From assembly GCA_946699065.1 (NCBI GenBank), contig CAMPDV010000457.1, positions 1 through 64,000 of the forward strand: a DNA stretch of 64,000 nucleotides. Direction: 5' to 3'. A program made the position numbers and the translations under genes. Within the stretch, counting starts at the first letter, position 1. The number at the start of each line of letters is the position of its first letter. The notes beneath the pieces were generated by a model. That model saw nothing but the letters and a program-made list of their open reading frames with translations. It made no database searches and was not told the DNA's origin. Origin of the DNA: Loxodes magnus (taxonomy: Eukaryota; Ciliophora; Karyorelictea; Loxodida; Loxodidae). Positions 22,788 through 36,115 of the stretch are shown one piece after another.

Positions 22788-24920
22788 TCATAAGCTCTGC
22801 ATCACTTTTTCCATTATCCTTTCAAAGGCTGTTGGCTTTTCTAGTACTAAAGTCATACCTGCGTCAAGACAAGCTTAAATGTCACTTTGATGAGTAAAAG
22901 CTGTGTAACCTATTACTGATCCTTTAAATCCTAATTATCGAAGTTTGATAGTTGCGTCTCAACCGTTCATTATTGGCATTTAACAGTCCATTATTATTAC
23001 CTTAATTCCAAGACAACAATTTCTATTGAGCTAGGCTTCATATAAATTAACACACTCCTATCCATTTTAAGCTTCTATATACTTAATCTAAGTATTTTCA
23101 AATAAACTTGTTAGAGTTAATCTAATTAATGGAGTATCATCTACTATCATTAGTTCAGGGCACTAACATTTTACTTGATGTAACATTAAAGATCCAAAAT
23201 CAGGAACAAGGAGCTTCTATCCTCTTTGACTTTCCAAGACAAACTGTTCTTCTATAAGCTTGACAGTTGCTAAAAATGAAACTGTTGCTCCTTAATTAGA
23301 TTTTACTTTCAGTGGAGTTGAACTTCTATTCAACTATTTTACTATAGCATTACATATAGGTAATCCGATATTTGCAGTAGGCAATTCATTCAAGGTATTC
23401 AAATCACCAAACAGTTCAAGAATTTTTTATTATCTCTACTGATGAATTCCCACACCTTCATCTTGTATCTTTATCTTCAAGTCTACAGGAGAATTTTCAT
23501 CTTTTAAGGTCTAAGAAAACTTAATAGTTATAGTAATATTTTAGTTCGTCTAGGAGTATTTTATAGAGTTTTAAAGTAACTTAGTAATCACATTTTTTAT
23601 TCTATTTCTATCTCCTTCAATTACTTAGAAGCGATTAATATTAACAAATTTAGTCTAAATCTTTATTCTATTCTCTGAAATATCTTACTCAAGATTTCTT
23701 TTTATTTCTTTCAATAGATCTTTGAAAGTAAACTCTTCTTTCTGAAGCTAGAAGCTGTTGTTTTAAATATCTACGAAGTCTTTAAAATTGTTAACCATCA
23801 GAAGAATTTCATTTGCTGATGAGCTAATTAGTTGTAAGTTTTACTCTAGAGTTTATTTGAAGTTCTGCTTCTGATTTTATAGTGAGATGCTTATCTTATT
23901 AATCAGATGGAAAATGTTGGTTATGGGATGTCGTAAATGATGTCCTATGGAACGAATTAGCATCATCTTGTATTTATTTTCTAGATCCAGTTGAATTTTA
24001 CTCTCTTGATACTCGTAAATCTAAGTTACGTCGTGGAAGCTGATGATTGCAGCTTTTGCCTAATTAAGTTTGATGTTTTGAATGCTTACTTTGTAAAACC
24101 TATTTTTCTAATTTTAGTTCAAACTTAAAATTTCGAATTTTTTGACTTCGAAGTTGTCCTGGTAAATATAAGCAAACAGTTCGTCTTGAAAGAGTTCCTT
24201 TTGGGATTCTAAATATTGAAACTAATTGATCATTTTAAAGAAATTGCCTTGAAAGAGATTAATGGCCTCATCGTTCATATAATAAATACTTTTAGTGTCG
24301 AAAATGACAATTGCGTTATCAGTTTAAGTAGCTATGAACTTGAACTGATTAAGTTACTCCTTATAAGAGGAATTCAGCATAAACAGCTTTCTATTTATCT
24401 CATCTTTATTATAGAAAAAAATGAACTCGACAATCTGCATTATGCTTATAATGGATAGTTAGTAGACGGTCCAGTTCTAGAATTATTATAGATTAAGGCC
24501 TATGATGATAGTTCCAATTATACTTATAAAGCAGTTGAAGGTAAAATCTTATATTATAAAGAATCCAGAAGTGAACTTGCAACACTGGAATGCTCAGATA
24601 TTAAAACTACTGCTCGCTTCGTCTTTCATCATATCTAAACTGAAGAAAAACCCAGCGAAGATCGATGCTTTTGAAAGTTAGATAGAATATTAGGGATATC
24701 TTTTAAGTATCTACATTAAAATACATCCCGCGATCACGTTTGAAACCAGCCAAAAAAACTCACCATCAATTTTATAGAAGAGAAAGTAAACAAACGATCA
24801 AAATGAGAAGTTTAGGATGATCGCTTTGTAAAGTAAGTTTAGTAGAAAACTGTGCTTGGACACAATATGCTACTTGAAATTTTCTTAGTCCTAATTACTC
24901 TCAAACTTGTTTTAGTTCAT
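22788..24920 (-). CDS. hybrid histidine kinase HK1
   Basis: 711 codons from ATG 24,920 to TGA 22,790-22,788, open with TAA/TAG as Gln. Residues about 20-185 hold around six hydrophobic segments; about 200-315 is a PAS-like sensor (DNAIVIFD ... AAIISFHDVTQIYE); about 318-330 the H-box (IGHHLRHP, His 327); 451 the N-box Asn (LLQNSIKYS); about 487 the G1 box DEGVG; and about 588-705 a receiver with Asp pair 594-595, phospho-acceptor Asp 645 (MDCQMPIMNG), GYTAF and EKP lysine. It should autophosphorylate on His and pass phosphate to its own receiver at a membrane. In-frame TGA at residues 41, 109 and 654 is best read as Trp; residue 109 is TGG in HK2 and HK3. Nucleotide-binding G2 box is atypical (TANIGLPICN). 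Confidence 0.9.
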
Positions 24921-27520
24921 TATAATAAAAATGCATTTGATAGTGTAAAATAAATAATTGAACTATTTAAAAGTAGATAAATCAAGATGCACTTAACAAT
25001 ATAAATTGCAAAAAACTAAGTTTTCATCTTTCTTTTCCAAACAGCTACAATCAGCTACTCTTCTACTTTCAAAGCTTATTTTAGGCTAATAAAGGCTAAG
25101 TTCCAATTTAATATTTAAGCAAAATAAAAAAGTTTTTAATATTTTAACTTACGTGTTAGACACTTAAAATCCATTTTTTCAGATTAAAATCAAGAAATTT
25201 ACTTTAAAAATTCCAAAAAATCCGTTTACAGAACATATCGATACGATATAACAAATACTAATATATACCCCTTTCAACGTTTACCTCTCTTCTATTTTCC
25301 ACCAATCTTAAGTAGTAAATTTATCTTTCACAACTTGTAATCATTTCTCATAAAATTCTGTGGAGTTAATTTTATTTCCTTCATTAGTTTAGAAAATAAA
25401 GAAGTTTTTATCCATGCAAATTAATTAAAATCCACTCTAAGAATTTTTCAAAAGGTTTAGGATAGACTAATGATACTCTAGAAATAGAAGTTATTACTAT
25501 TAACTAGCTTTAGTCTTTCCTGCCTGTGTTTAGTTTTTTCTCTCTTAAAACTTCAGGCGAAAACTAACCAAAAAATTAATTAAAAATTTGAAGTTAAGTT
25601 TTTAAGCTTAAGAAAGGAGGTAAAATTAAAGTTAGAGCCTTTAAAAGAAATCAGCCTAAGTTAGCAGCAATAAGCTAGAATAGACATCCCCGTTCAAATA
25701 ATAACCTCATAAGCTTCACTCTCTAACTGCAGATTCAGAATTACTTCTCCAAATTAATTTCTAGTCCTAAAGCTAGAAAAGGAAAAAGAGTTTTAATAAT
25801 CAAACGAATAATCCACTCTTAGAAACTAGATTTAGTATAGATCATTTATGGGGTAATTAGACTTGATAAGTGTTATATCCAAGATACTGATTTAAAAGTA
25901 TAAATTAGAAGCAGCTAATCAATATAAAATCTCTTATTTCTATCCAAGAAGAATGATAATACACTGTCTGCTGTAGTTTTCAAATATAAGCTGAAGTTAT
26001 TTATTTGAAAATTTAACTCTAAGAAGCAAAGAACAGCTAACGCTAGATTTGGCGCGTAAATTTAATATAAGAGGAAATAGAATAAAAGCAGGTAGTAAAG
26101 GATGAAAGTTATGAATAAAAGGAGTAAGATTCTTAAAAATAGCCTTGAGAAGCAAAAATCTTAAAGACGAAAATAAAAGTAAAGAAGTTAAAACAATTAA
26201 AGTACCTAAAATTTGGAAAAACGAGAGTAATAAAGAATTATGACAAATAACTAATAGTGTAAGTTTAAAGGAAGATAAATACAATAAAAATCATTAATAA
26301 GCATCTAAAACAGATATCATTAATTGTCTTTATCCCGAAAAAAATTGAATGAGCTTGTAAAAAGATTAAGAAAGAAGTCAATAAGGAAATTGTATATGAA
26401 AAATGGGAGCTTAGTATAATGAAACAAGTCTACTTAAAGATATAATAAAGATCATATATTAAAAGCCTTTTTCGCTTTATTATATCTAAATGTAGTCATT
26501 ATATAAAATTTAATATGTATTTCTAAAATAAAAGTTCATACTAGTAAGCAAAATATTCAAAAATTTTCTAAATTAAAATAAATTGAACTGTATATTAGAG
26601 TATTATTTAGAGGTAAAAGAACCTGATTTTCCTATAAGAAGATTTCAAAATCTTTCATTTATCACAAATTAAATAAACAGATAAAATGGATTTGGATTTG
26701 AACAAAAACATAAGCTTAGCGAGTCTAAATCTTCAAATATGGAACATAAAATTTCTCAGTACTAAAATTCTTTAAATAATTCAGAAGAAAAAGCAGCTGA
26801 ACTTTTTAAAGCTTTGAGATATTTATTATACCTAAACGGATTCATAAGCTTAATTTCTATCTTTCTTTCAAATACTAAAAGTCAAGCACTGAACGACATA
26901 TGTATAAGATAAGTATTTTAAATCTTTAGGTTAAAGCCCAGCATCTTCGTATTAATAAAGAATTCTATTAAGCAAAGCAAACTAGAAAGGAAAAATAATG
27001 GTATAACTAAGGACTAGAAATACTCTTATTTAAAAGATTGTAATTCGATGTTGAATAGCAGTATTCAGGATATCTTAGACTAATTAAAATTTAATGCTAA
27101 AGCAATTTAGAAAAGAGTCAAGAAGTAAAATTCCTTTTTTTACTTTGGTAGTATAGTCAAAAATGCTGCTAAGTAAAAAGGAAAGCGAAGTGAAATAAAC
27201 TTTAGTTCTATAAAGAGATTTAAATATAATAGCCTCTATTAAGAAAGCTAGAATGCTGAGATGCTTAAATAGTGTTAACCATATAAAATTGTTGTTATTA
27301 GATATAGTATAATAAGGAATTAGCATAGACAAGTAAAGGAGTAAATATCTGAGAAATTAAAGGAAATTTAATAAAACCAATTTATATTTATATTGCTAGT
27401 AGTCTAGGATAAAGCGTAAATTTGATGGTGTTTAGTTTACGCCAAGTTTGGATAAAATCATTTAAAGCAAATTAGAAAAAGAAAAATGCTTAAAAATTGT
27501 ATATTTTTGTTAAAAAAGTT
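24921..27520. repeat. HK 5'-flank repeat, copy at HK1
   Basis: Aligns in the same direction with the flanks 45,552-48,400 (HK3) and 55,234-57,500 (HK4), and inverted with 31,300-33,840 (HK2). Conserved blocks include 'ggagtaagattc(t)taaaa' (26,119; 47,116; 56,459) and 'aaaagca(g/a)ctga' (about 26,791; 57,218). A plus-strand frame at the first block starts Met...RSKILK in two copies, but it decays quickly, so I do not call a gene. The hydrophobic open stretch on the minus strand at 25,997-26,284 is an AT-rich shadow. Confidence 0.5.
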
Positions 27521-28139
27521 AGAAATTTAAAAGCGAAAAAAATAGAAAAAACTGAGAATAATGAAGGACAGATACGACAGCCAAAATTCAGAGGTTAAAA
27601 TAAGGCTACTTCAGAAGTTTTAAAATAACTAAATAAGTGAATCATTATTTATTAGATGTAAAGTTCTTCAAAGATTTCTATAACTAAGTTCAGGCTTTAT
27701 AGGAAAGTATCTCACTTAAATCTAAGAAAGGATTTTTCATTATTAAGACTTAATTTACTATCTAGAGTAGAACTCAATAGCATTTAGTAATTTATCTCCT
27801 TATTCTTTGAAATAAAACCTTTAGACTTATTAGGGGAATTCAAAAAGTAATTATGAAGATAGAGTGATAAATTGCTAAATAAAACTTCCTGATAGCATTA
27901 AATGAATAATGAAGTTGGAACAAATTTGATCTAATCTTTATAGTTTAATCTAGATGCTATACTTAAACAGTCAGTCATGCAAAAAGATCTATGAGATTAG
28001 TTACCCCTAAATAAGTAGAAACTATTTTAAAATAGTATTTTCTTCTTTCTGATCTTAGTAAAAGATATGATGGTAATTATGTTTAAATCTATTTATATTA
28101 GAAGTGCAAATAGCTGATATATTTCAAATATTTTATCAA

Positions 28140-28560
28140 GCCTATTTAGTATATTTTAATACCCTCTCTTCTTTAAACTTAGAATCTCGATAAATTAAGT
28201 TTCTGAAGAAATTTCTTTTATCAAAATGAGTTTCAATGAATAATTCTCTTACTTGAGCCAAATCTTCTGCTCATGATTACCATAACAAATGAACTAAATA
28301 ATCTCAGGAGTTACCCATATACTGAGTTGTAAGAATTATGTAAATATCAGTTGCTAACTTAAAATCTGCTTTTCCACTTATCACATATAGAAATAAGCTT
28401 ATGATAACCGTATCTTATTTGATAGATGTGGCATATATTTAGTTTTATCATTTTACATAGTTATTCTTTAAATCTATTTATTGATATAATAAAGCAATAC
28501 TTACTATAGATTCTATTTAATTCCTCAGAATATTTGATCTTACAATTCTATAAATTTAGT
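28140..28560 (-). pseudogene. kinesin motor fragment, left arm
   Basis: Aligns with 17,190-17,500, the P-loop part of the kinesin motor: 'ctctcttct', then 'aaaatg...gaataattctc', then 'ggagttacccatatactgag' against 'ggaattactcccatatactgag', and 'tttttccact(t)' of the P-loop. The P-loop Gly/Lys codons and frame are lost. It adjoins R1 on its 5' side, as expected for an old copy of the fusion gene. Confidence 0.65.
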
Positions 28561-28579
28561 AATTTAGTAATTTAAGTTT

Positions 28580-29100
28580 TATCTTAAATGATTTTCTAAT
28601 TAAACTCTTAGTTCTTTATCTTTAGTAGAGAGTTATCTAGTATTATCCTTAAAGGTAAGTATAGTCTTTTTAATACTTATTTAGCAATCATTTTACTAAA
28701 AGCTTTCTATTTATCTTCTTCCATCATCTTAACTTAATTTGTTTCATATATATGACTAAATACTATTCTAAGTATATTTAACTATATCATATTGCCTTAG
28801 TAAAGTATACTCTCATTATAAGTATTATAAGTTAAATCTGAAAGTTACTAATATGGGGAGATATAATAGTATAAGGTATTTTCTATCCTAATCTAATCAT
28901 TAAATACAAAATTACCCAGCAAATATTCTCAGTAGCATTACAATTTATTAGTAGAAACACTCTCATTTGCTTAAGCAATCAACACTTACTGAAGTTATAA
29001 GCATAAATATGATATTAAGCTTTAATATTTTAGCAATCTCATTAATAAATAGGGTTAAGCTTATTTATAATCCAGATAAGTAAGGAACTTTTAAATAGTT
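28580..29100 (+). repeat. repeat R1, left-arm copy
   Basis: About 520 bases nearly identical to 37,600-38,115 in direct orientation and to 50,575-51,085 inverted; the few differences include one T in 'aagctttaata' here against 'aagcttaata' in the other two. Copy 1 at 10.6 kb is much more diverged. No reading frame is supported. Confidence 0.85.
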
Positions 29101-30779
29101 TTATTTCTCAAATCTGCTAAAGACTCAAAGCTTCCTCTCTCGATTATTCTAAGTCTTTAATTCTCTTTCCTAAATGCTTTTCTTCTTTCTCTCAAAATAT
29201 TTGTGCTCTATCAGGCTCTGGCCGTATTTAACCTTAGGAAAAGTTTAGCTCTTAGAAATAGAATTGTTTAGGTTTAAACTTTTAAGTTAGAAGTATTCAA
29301 ACAAGTGAAAAAAGAGAAATAATAAAGTATAGATATGCTAAAGTTCTTAAGTATTTTGGTATATAATAGTTTAATAAGAAACATTGCAAAAACTATCAAA
29401 GAAAGACTAAAAAGTATTGGGAAAGGAGATTAAAAAAGTACTTGCATCAGATTTAAATTTTAAGTTAAGACATAAAATAAAAAATTAGCAAAATCAAATT
29501 AATTTTATTATTTTAGTATCATTACACTAAGCATAAGAAAAATTTAATAATACCATTTCTCATTTTTCAAGAGAAAAAGTATCAAAATCTCAATCAAAAT
29601 TGCTAAATAGAAGTGAACAAATTTATCAAGGTTTAAGTAATCTTTAAGTTATCCAAAACCATAAGCTTAGATAGAATCAACATGCTAGTTACTTTTTGCT
29701 TTATATATACAGGTAACTTTATTATTATTATGAGTTAGTCAAAAATATCAATATATATTAAGGAGAAAAATCATCAAAGAATTTGACTTTCAAAGTGCTA
29801 TAAGCTAGTTAGGGATATCTTACCTTTAGCCAATAAAAGAAATAATTTAGTATTAGTAGTTATCTTCTTTGCTTAGATCAATAATTAAGAAATTGTATGT
29901 TTTACTTTCTAAAATTCAAAGAGCAAGCAGATAGATATAAAAGAGAATTTTTATGTGTCAGTGCTATACAGAAATGCTTAAGAAGACTGCTAGAGTATTC
30001 AAGAAATTTAGATTCAAAAGGAAATTTTATTTTTAAGTGATCATATAAGAATAGCTACTAATTTTTGATTTTAATCCTTTGGGAAGTATCATACATATCT
30101 TATGGTTAAAGATCTTTATTTTAAGTACTAAGAAAGAAAATAGGCTTTCAAAAGCTATTAAGAAAAGAGGTTTGGTAACATATTAATTTTAACCTAATCT
30201 TAGTTACTCTAGATAGAGTAAAAACTATAAAGATTAAGTTAAGTTTAAAAAGGAAGATTAAATAGTATTATAATTAATTAACATTAGAGATATCTTTCTA
30301 TTATTGTATTAAAGCTTAAAAGCATAATTATTTATATTTTTTATATTGGCATTTTTCTAGATATAGTGTTAGCTATTATTAGCATTTTATGTAAGTTACA
30401 TATATAAATTAGTGAGTATCTGAATTATTAGGCAATATTTTTAAAAACTGAGAATTGCTAATATCTTAAACTTCTTGGCTTTTTTGTTATACTTTTAACT
30501 GATTTTAGATTTATTTATAAACAATAATCCCCAAATATCCAGAGGTTCTTTCTAACTGTAATATCTTCATACCTAAATAGAGTTAAAAATATGAAGCTTC
30601 ATAAAATTACGCCTTGAGTTATCCTTATAGTTAGATAAAGTTTTCTTTATCTAATCCTTTAGGCTTATTTTAACTCTTCTATTTTAAACCTAAAAAGAAC
30701 TAGCAATTATATTTAAAATCTAGCATTTTTAATCTAGAGACTAAGTTTTACATTTATTTTAACCTTTTTCTAGTGGAAA

Positions 30780-31300
30780 ATTCTATTTTACCTTACAACT
30801 TAAAAATATGCTGTGTTGATTGGAAAAACGGAACTTAGATTTAAATAGAGTAAGAGAAAGTTATTTATCAAATGTATGAAAATAATCAGAATTATAATTT
30901 ACATAATCTTTAGATTTGTCCTGAAGAAATTAGTTATGGAGATTACTCCCAATATTACAGAGTAAATCAAGTTAAGATAACAATTTACTAATGTAGATGG
31001 TTCAGAATTTCTATGTTGTAATTTCCTTATTAAGTATTTGCTTTAATCTATATAACTTTTTCCTATTTAAAACTGGTTTATATATTCCTTTGAATCGTAG
31101 TAGAAAAAGGCCGACTTATCCTGTTGTACTTTCATATTGATTTTCTTGGATTTGAAAAACTATTGATAGACTTTATGATATTTTTTCTCTTTAAAGATCC
31201 ATATATCAAATACATTTTAGTCTTAACTGTAGTCTGATAATCCTGTAGATTTAATCCATAAAATATCCTGCTCTATAATTTAAGATTCAAAAGATAAATA
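30780..31300 (+). pseudogene. hydrolase fragment of kinesin fusion, left arm
   Basis: In inverted orientation this matches 16.45-16.76 kb of the fusion gene: 'ggagattactccc...' side follows 'agatttgtcctgaagaaattagttatgga', the counterpart of 'agacttgctctatagaaactagttatgga' (CSIETSYG). Many lesions break the frame. Further plus-strand sequence to about 31,300 corresponds loosely to the lid region. The right-arm counterpart is 48,500-48,950. Confidence 0.6.
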
Positions 31301-33843
31301 ATATTTGATAAAGTTAGTTAAAAAGATAACTTCATTAGTAAATTTTCTTTTATAAGTTAATCTAAAATTTCTATCTCCAATAATTTAAGTTAAACATCTA
31401 TAAGTTTGCCTTTATATCTTAACTACAAGGATTATAGATAAACTAAGCTTAAATAAGCTTTTAAATTCTTATTATATCAATAAATTAAGATCTTGTATGT
31501 TCAACTGCTTTATAAAATGTCTAAGTTTCCTAGTTTCCTTCTTTAATGTTACTATCTTAAGTCTCTTTATATAGCTTAAGCTTAGTTATTTCTCTTTCTT
31601 TTTATTTAATACCCTTTTTTTTAAATTTCTACCAATAGTTATTATACTAGAACTTTAGTAAATAAGGTAAGAGTATTAGTTAAACAGTTTAGGCTAATAA
31701 AGATAGCTATACGATTTAAGATATACTATATCTAAGTTTTGCTTCAAGATAGATAATTAAGTTTTGCTCTAAGAGTTATTAAAATACTATAAAAGTGATA
31801 CTAACGTATGCTATATGTAATTGCCATTTTAAATAGAGATAGAAGTTATTTTTATAGATCTATTTTAAGTAAAATCTATATCTCCTAGATTACACATTTC
31901 AGCAGCTTTTTCTTATATAGTTTCTTATTGATGTGCTGAAACTTTTTTAAGTTCCATATTTTAAAATTTTAATTATGCTTTGATTTAAATTCAAAGTCAT
32001 TTGATTTATTTAATAGAGAGATGTACTGTGCAAGCTTACTAAGGAAATTACTTTTAGAGGTTAATCATTTAACATTTTTGTATTGGATGGAAGTATTTCA
32101 GTTCTTCTTATTGGAAATTATCCTCTTAGTTCCATTGAAATTGTAATACTCTTATATGCAGTTTATTTGAATACTAAATATAAACCTTTTATTATTTATA
32201 CTTAGAAAGCTCTATTAAATCAAGATATTCTATTATTTTTATTTATCATACTCATATGTTAATTCGAAAACTAAGCAAAAAGGAAAGTTTATTTATATTT
32301 TAAATACATTCTTTAAGCAGAAATATTTTAATTAGCTGTAATCTCTTTCCATCTTGGTACTTTTAGTTTATTTATTTAAAGTATAATCAAGATATGCTTT
32401 TAGATAAAAGAATACAATCAATATAAGTCATTTTTAGAGTAGCAATCTGCTTATTAATCAACTTTAATTTTATTTATTTTCCTTTAACCTTTACTTTTCA
32501 TTTAAATCTAACTCTTTTATCACTCTTAGTATTTTAAGTTTTATCTAATTAAGATATTTTAAATTCATTATTATTATTCAACTTTGAATGATTCTTTCTT
32601 CTTAGGGCTTTTAAGAATCTTACTCCTTTCACTCATATTCTTTCAATAATTACTTCCTGCTTTCAATTTCAATACCCAATTCTTAACTAATGGCTTTTAT
32701 ATGAAAAGAGTCCAAAATTAGTATTTTGTCTCATTTAGAGTTTAAATTTCATTAATTAATTCTCTTCAGTCACATAATTACAAAGCAACTTTAGTAACTT
32801 ATTTTTATTTCTGTTCTATTTAAGTCAGAAATTTTAAATTACTTAATTGTTTTTGATTTATACCTTCAAACTAAAATCTCAGGTACATTTTCTTATCTAA
32901 ACTAACTAATTCTAAACTGAATGCTTGTAAGGTATTTCTACTCTTTTGATATTGCAAATACTTTGTTTATTTTGTGACTTTAATAAAGGTTTTATTTTGG
33001 CTGTTTATCTAAAGTTTTCAGATGGAAAAGAATCTTACAAGCTCAAATCTATAACTAGCTGCTATTAATTTATCCTTGATATCACTAAACTTGTTTTTTA
33101 TTTTTCCACTTTTTAGTAATTATTGAGATTTAGCTTCTCATATTTTAGACCTATTTTAAAATCTCACTTGAAGCTCAGCAAGTGAAAATAGAATAAAAAT
33201 AGGAAAGACTAAATCTTATAAACAGCTTTAGCTTCAATCTCTATAAACCTCATTAGGTTATTAATTTCTTTGCCATTTTAGAAATTCATGGAGCTAATTT
33301 AACTTACATTAGTAACTATTAATTCCTTAACTATTGAAGCAAAATAAAAGTTTATTTGATATTATTTAAGGGATTAGTTTAGGATTATTTTAAGGGAAGT
33401 TATTTGAAATATTCAGATATAATAAGTTTATACTATATGTTAATGATAGTTTTCAGAAGATATTAGTTGAGGGTGATGAGAGATAGTGTTTATTGGGTTG
33501 AATCTAGAAGCCTTTGCGATTGATATTTTGGGATTTAATAATAGTAAATTGCAAAATTTTTAACCTAATAAAAAGCATATAAAAGTGGACTATCTTGTAA
33601 ACTTGATAATAATGCAAAAGAATCATAATCTTTCTTACCTTTTGAGAAGCAAAATCAAATTCTCCAGTTTTTACCTAAAAAAGCATTAGAAGTAGAAAAA
33701 ATTAAATTATAGTAGATTGAAAAATGTAGAAGATGGTCTAGTAATTTGTTTAGTAGAACATTCTTTTTAAGAGTATTTTGATTTAATAACTTTTCAAATA
33801 ATTCAATCGTTTATTTTACAGTATCAAATGAATTTTTATTATA

Positions 33844-35976
33844 ATGAACAAATATAAGTTTAAGAGTAAGTAGAGTGAGGAAAATTTCAAGTAGCACATT
33901 GTGTCCAAGCATATATTCCTACTCAGCTTGCTATACAAGGCAGTTATCCTCAATTTCTCATTTTGATCGCTTGCTCAATTTCTCTTCCATAAAATTGATG
34001 GTGATTTTTTTTGGCTAGTTTCAAATGTGATCGCTGGATATATTTTGCTACGAACTCTTAAAAGATATCCCTAATATTCTATCCAACTTGCAAAAGCAAC
34101 AATAGTAGTTGGGTTTTTCTTCTGTTTAGATATGATGAAAGACGAAGCGAACAGTAATTTCAATATTTGGTCATTCTAATGCTGTAAGTTTACTTCTGGA
34201 TTCTTCGTAATAAAAGATTTTACCTTCAACTGCTTCATAAGTATAGTTGGAACTATTGTCTTATGCCTTAATCTGGAACAATTCTAGAACTGGACCGTCT
34301 ACTAACTATCCATTATATGCATTCAACAGACTCTAGAGTTCATTTTTTTCTATTATAATGATGAGATAAATAGAAAGTTGTACAAGCTGAATTCCTCTTA
34401 TAAGGAGTAAATCAATCAGTTCAAGTTCATAGCTACTTAAACTGATAACGCAATTGTCATTTTCGACAGTAATATTACTCATTATATGAACGAAGAGGCC
34501 ACTAAACTCTTCCAAGGCAATTTCTTTAAGATGATCAATTAGTTTCAATATTTAAAAACTCAAACTGAACTCTTTCAAGACGAACTGTTTGCTTATATTT
34601 ACCAGGACAACTTCGAAGTCAAAAAATTCGAAATTTTAAGCTTAAACTAAAATTAGAAAAATAGGTTATACAAAGTAAGCATTCAAAACATCAAACTTAA
34701 TTAGGCAAAAGCTGCAATTATTAGCTTCCACGACGTAACTTAGATTTACGAGTATCAAGAGAGTAAAATTCAACTGGATCTAGAAAATAAATACAAGATG
34801 ATGCTAATTCGTTCCATAGGACATCATTTACGACATCCCATAACTAACATTTTCCATCTGATTAATAAGATAAACATCTCACTATAAAATCAGATGCAGA
34901 ACTTCAAATAAACTCTAGAGTAAAACTTACAACTAATTAGCTCATCAGCAAATGAAATTCTTCTGATGGTTAACAATTTTAAAGATTACGTGGATATTTA
35001 AAACAACAGCTTCTAGCTTCAGAAAGAAGAGTTCACTTTCAAAGATCTATTGAAAGAAATAAAAAGAAATCTTAAGTAAGAAATTTCAGAGAATAAAATA
35101 AAGATTTAGACTAAATTTGTTAATATTAATCGCTTCTAAGTTGTTGAGGGAGACAGAAATAGAATTAAGAATGTGATTACTAAGTTACTTTAAAACTCTA
35201 TAAAATACTCCTAAACGAACTCAAAAATTACTATAATTATCAAGTTTTCTTAAACCTTAAAAGATGAAAATTCTCCTGTAGACTTGAAGATAAAGATTCA
35301 AGATGAAGGTGTGGGAATTCATTAGTTGAGATAATAAAAAATTCTTGAATTATTTGGTGATTTAAATACCTTGAATGAATTGCCCTCGGCAAATATAGGG
35401 TTACCCATATGTAATGCTATAGTAAAATAATTGAATAGAAGTTCAACTCCACTGAAAGTAAAATCTAAGTAAGGAGCAACAATTTCATTTTTAGTAACTG
35501 TCAAACTTATAGAAGAATAATTTGTCTTGGAGAGTCATAGAGAACAGAAGCTCATTGTTCCTGATTTTAGAACTTTAATGTTACATCAAGTAAAATGTTA
35601 GTGCCCTGAACTAATGATAGTAGATGATACTCCATTAATTAGATTAACTCTAACAAGTTTATTTGAAAATACTTAGATTAAGTATATAGAAGCTTAAAAT
35701 GGATAGGAGTGCATTAGTTTTTATGAAGCCTAGCTCAATAGAAATTGCTGTCTTGGAATTAAGGTAATAATAATGGACTGTTAAATGCCAATAATGAACG
35801 GTTGAGACGCAACTATAAAACTTCGATAATTAGGATTTAAAGGATCAGTAATAGGTTACACAGCTTATACTCATCAAAGTGATATTTAAGCTTGTCTTGA
35901 CGCAGGAATGACTTTAGTACTAGAAAAGCCAACAGCCTTTGAAAGGATAATGGAAAAAGTGATGCAGAGCTTATGA
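33844..35976 (+). CDS. hybrid histidine kinase HK2
   Basis: 711 codons (ATG 33,844; TGA 35,974-35,976), same length and domain order as HK1: membrane region with about six hydrophobic segments (residues 20-185), PAS-like domain (about 200-315), H-box with His 327, N-box Asn 451, G1 box, receiver with Asp 594-595 and Asp 645. Trp 109 is TGG here (34,168-34,170) where HK1 and HK4 have TGA; residues 41 (33,964) and 654 (35,803) are TGA. The receiver TGA follows MDCQMPIMNG, a place where Trp or Tyr is usual in hybrid kinases. Signal Thr and Lys of the receiver are kept (GYTAY, LEKP). It lies in the left arm of the inverted repeat and faces HK3. Ligand and downstream partner are unknown. Confidence 0.9.
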
Positions 35977-36115
35977 TTTAAAGGAATTTGATTTAAACCT
36001 TTTTGATTATATCTTAAAATAAACATTTTTAAATAAAAGCATTTTATATTTAAATTCCTTTCTAACTTTAAATTAATACAAGTATAGCATTTTTATTTCT
36101 AGATAATTTATTCTT

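Larger units (their letters stand above)
27520..36115 (+). repeat. giant inverted repeat, left arm
   Basis: Reverse complement of about 43,288-52,145. The match runs from 'aagcgaaaaaaatag' (27,532) to 'tagataatttattc' (36,100) with long near-identical stretches, for example 28,580-28,850 against 50,820-51,090. It contains a kinesin pseudogene piece, R1, flank S, a hydrolase pseudogene piece, the HK 5' flank and HK2. The right arm is about 340 bases longer because of the insertion at 46,068-46,387. Confidence 0.9.

Noticed and set aside
25997..26284. 95-codon hydrophobic ORF on the minus strand under the standard code
   Set aside because: AT-rich antisense shadow within a repeated flank; not conserved in the copies at 47 and 56 kb.
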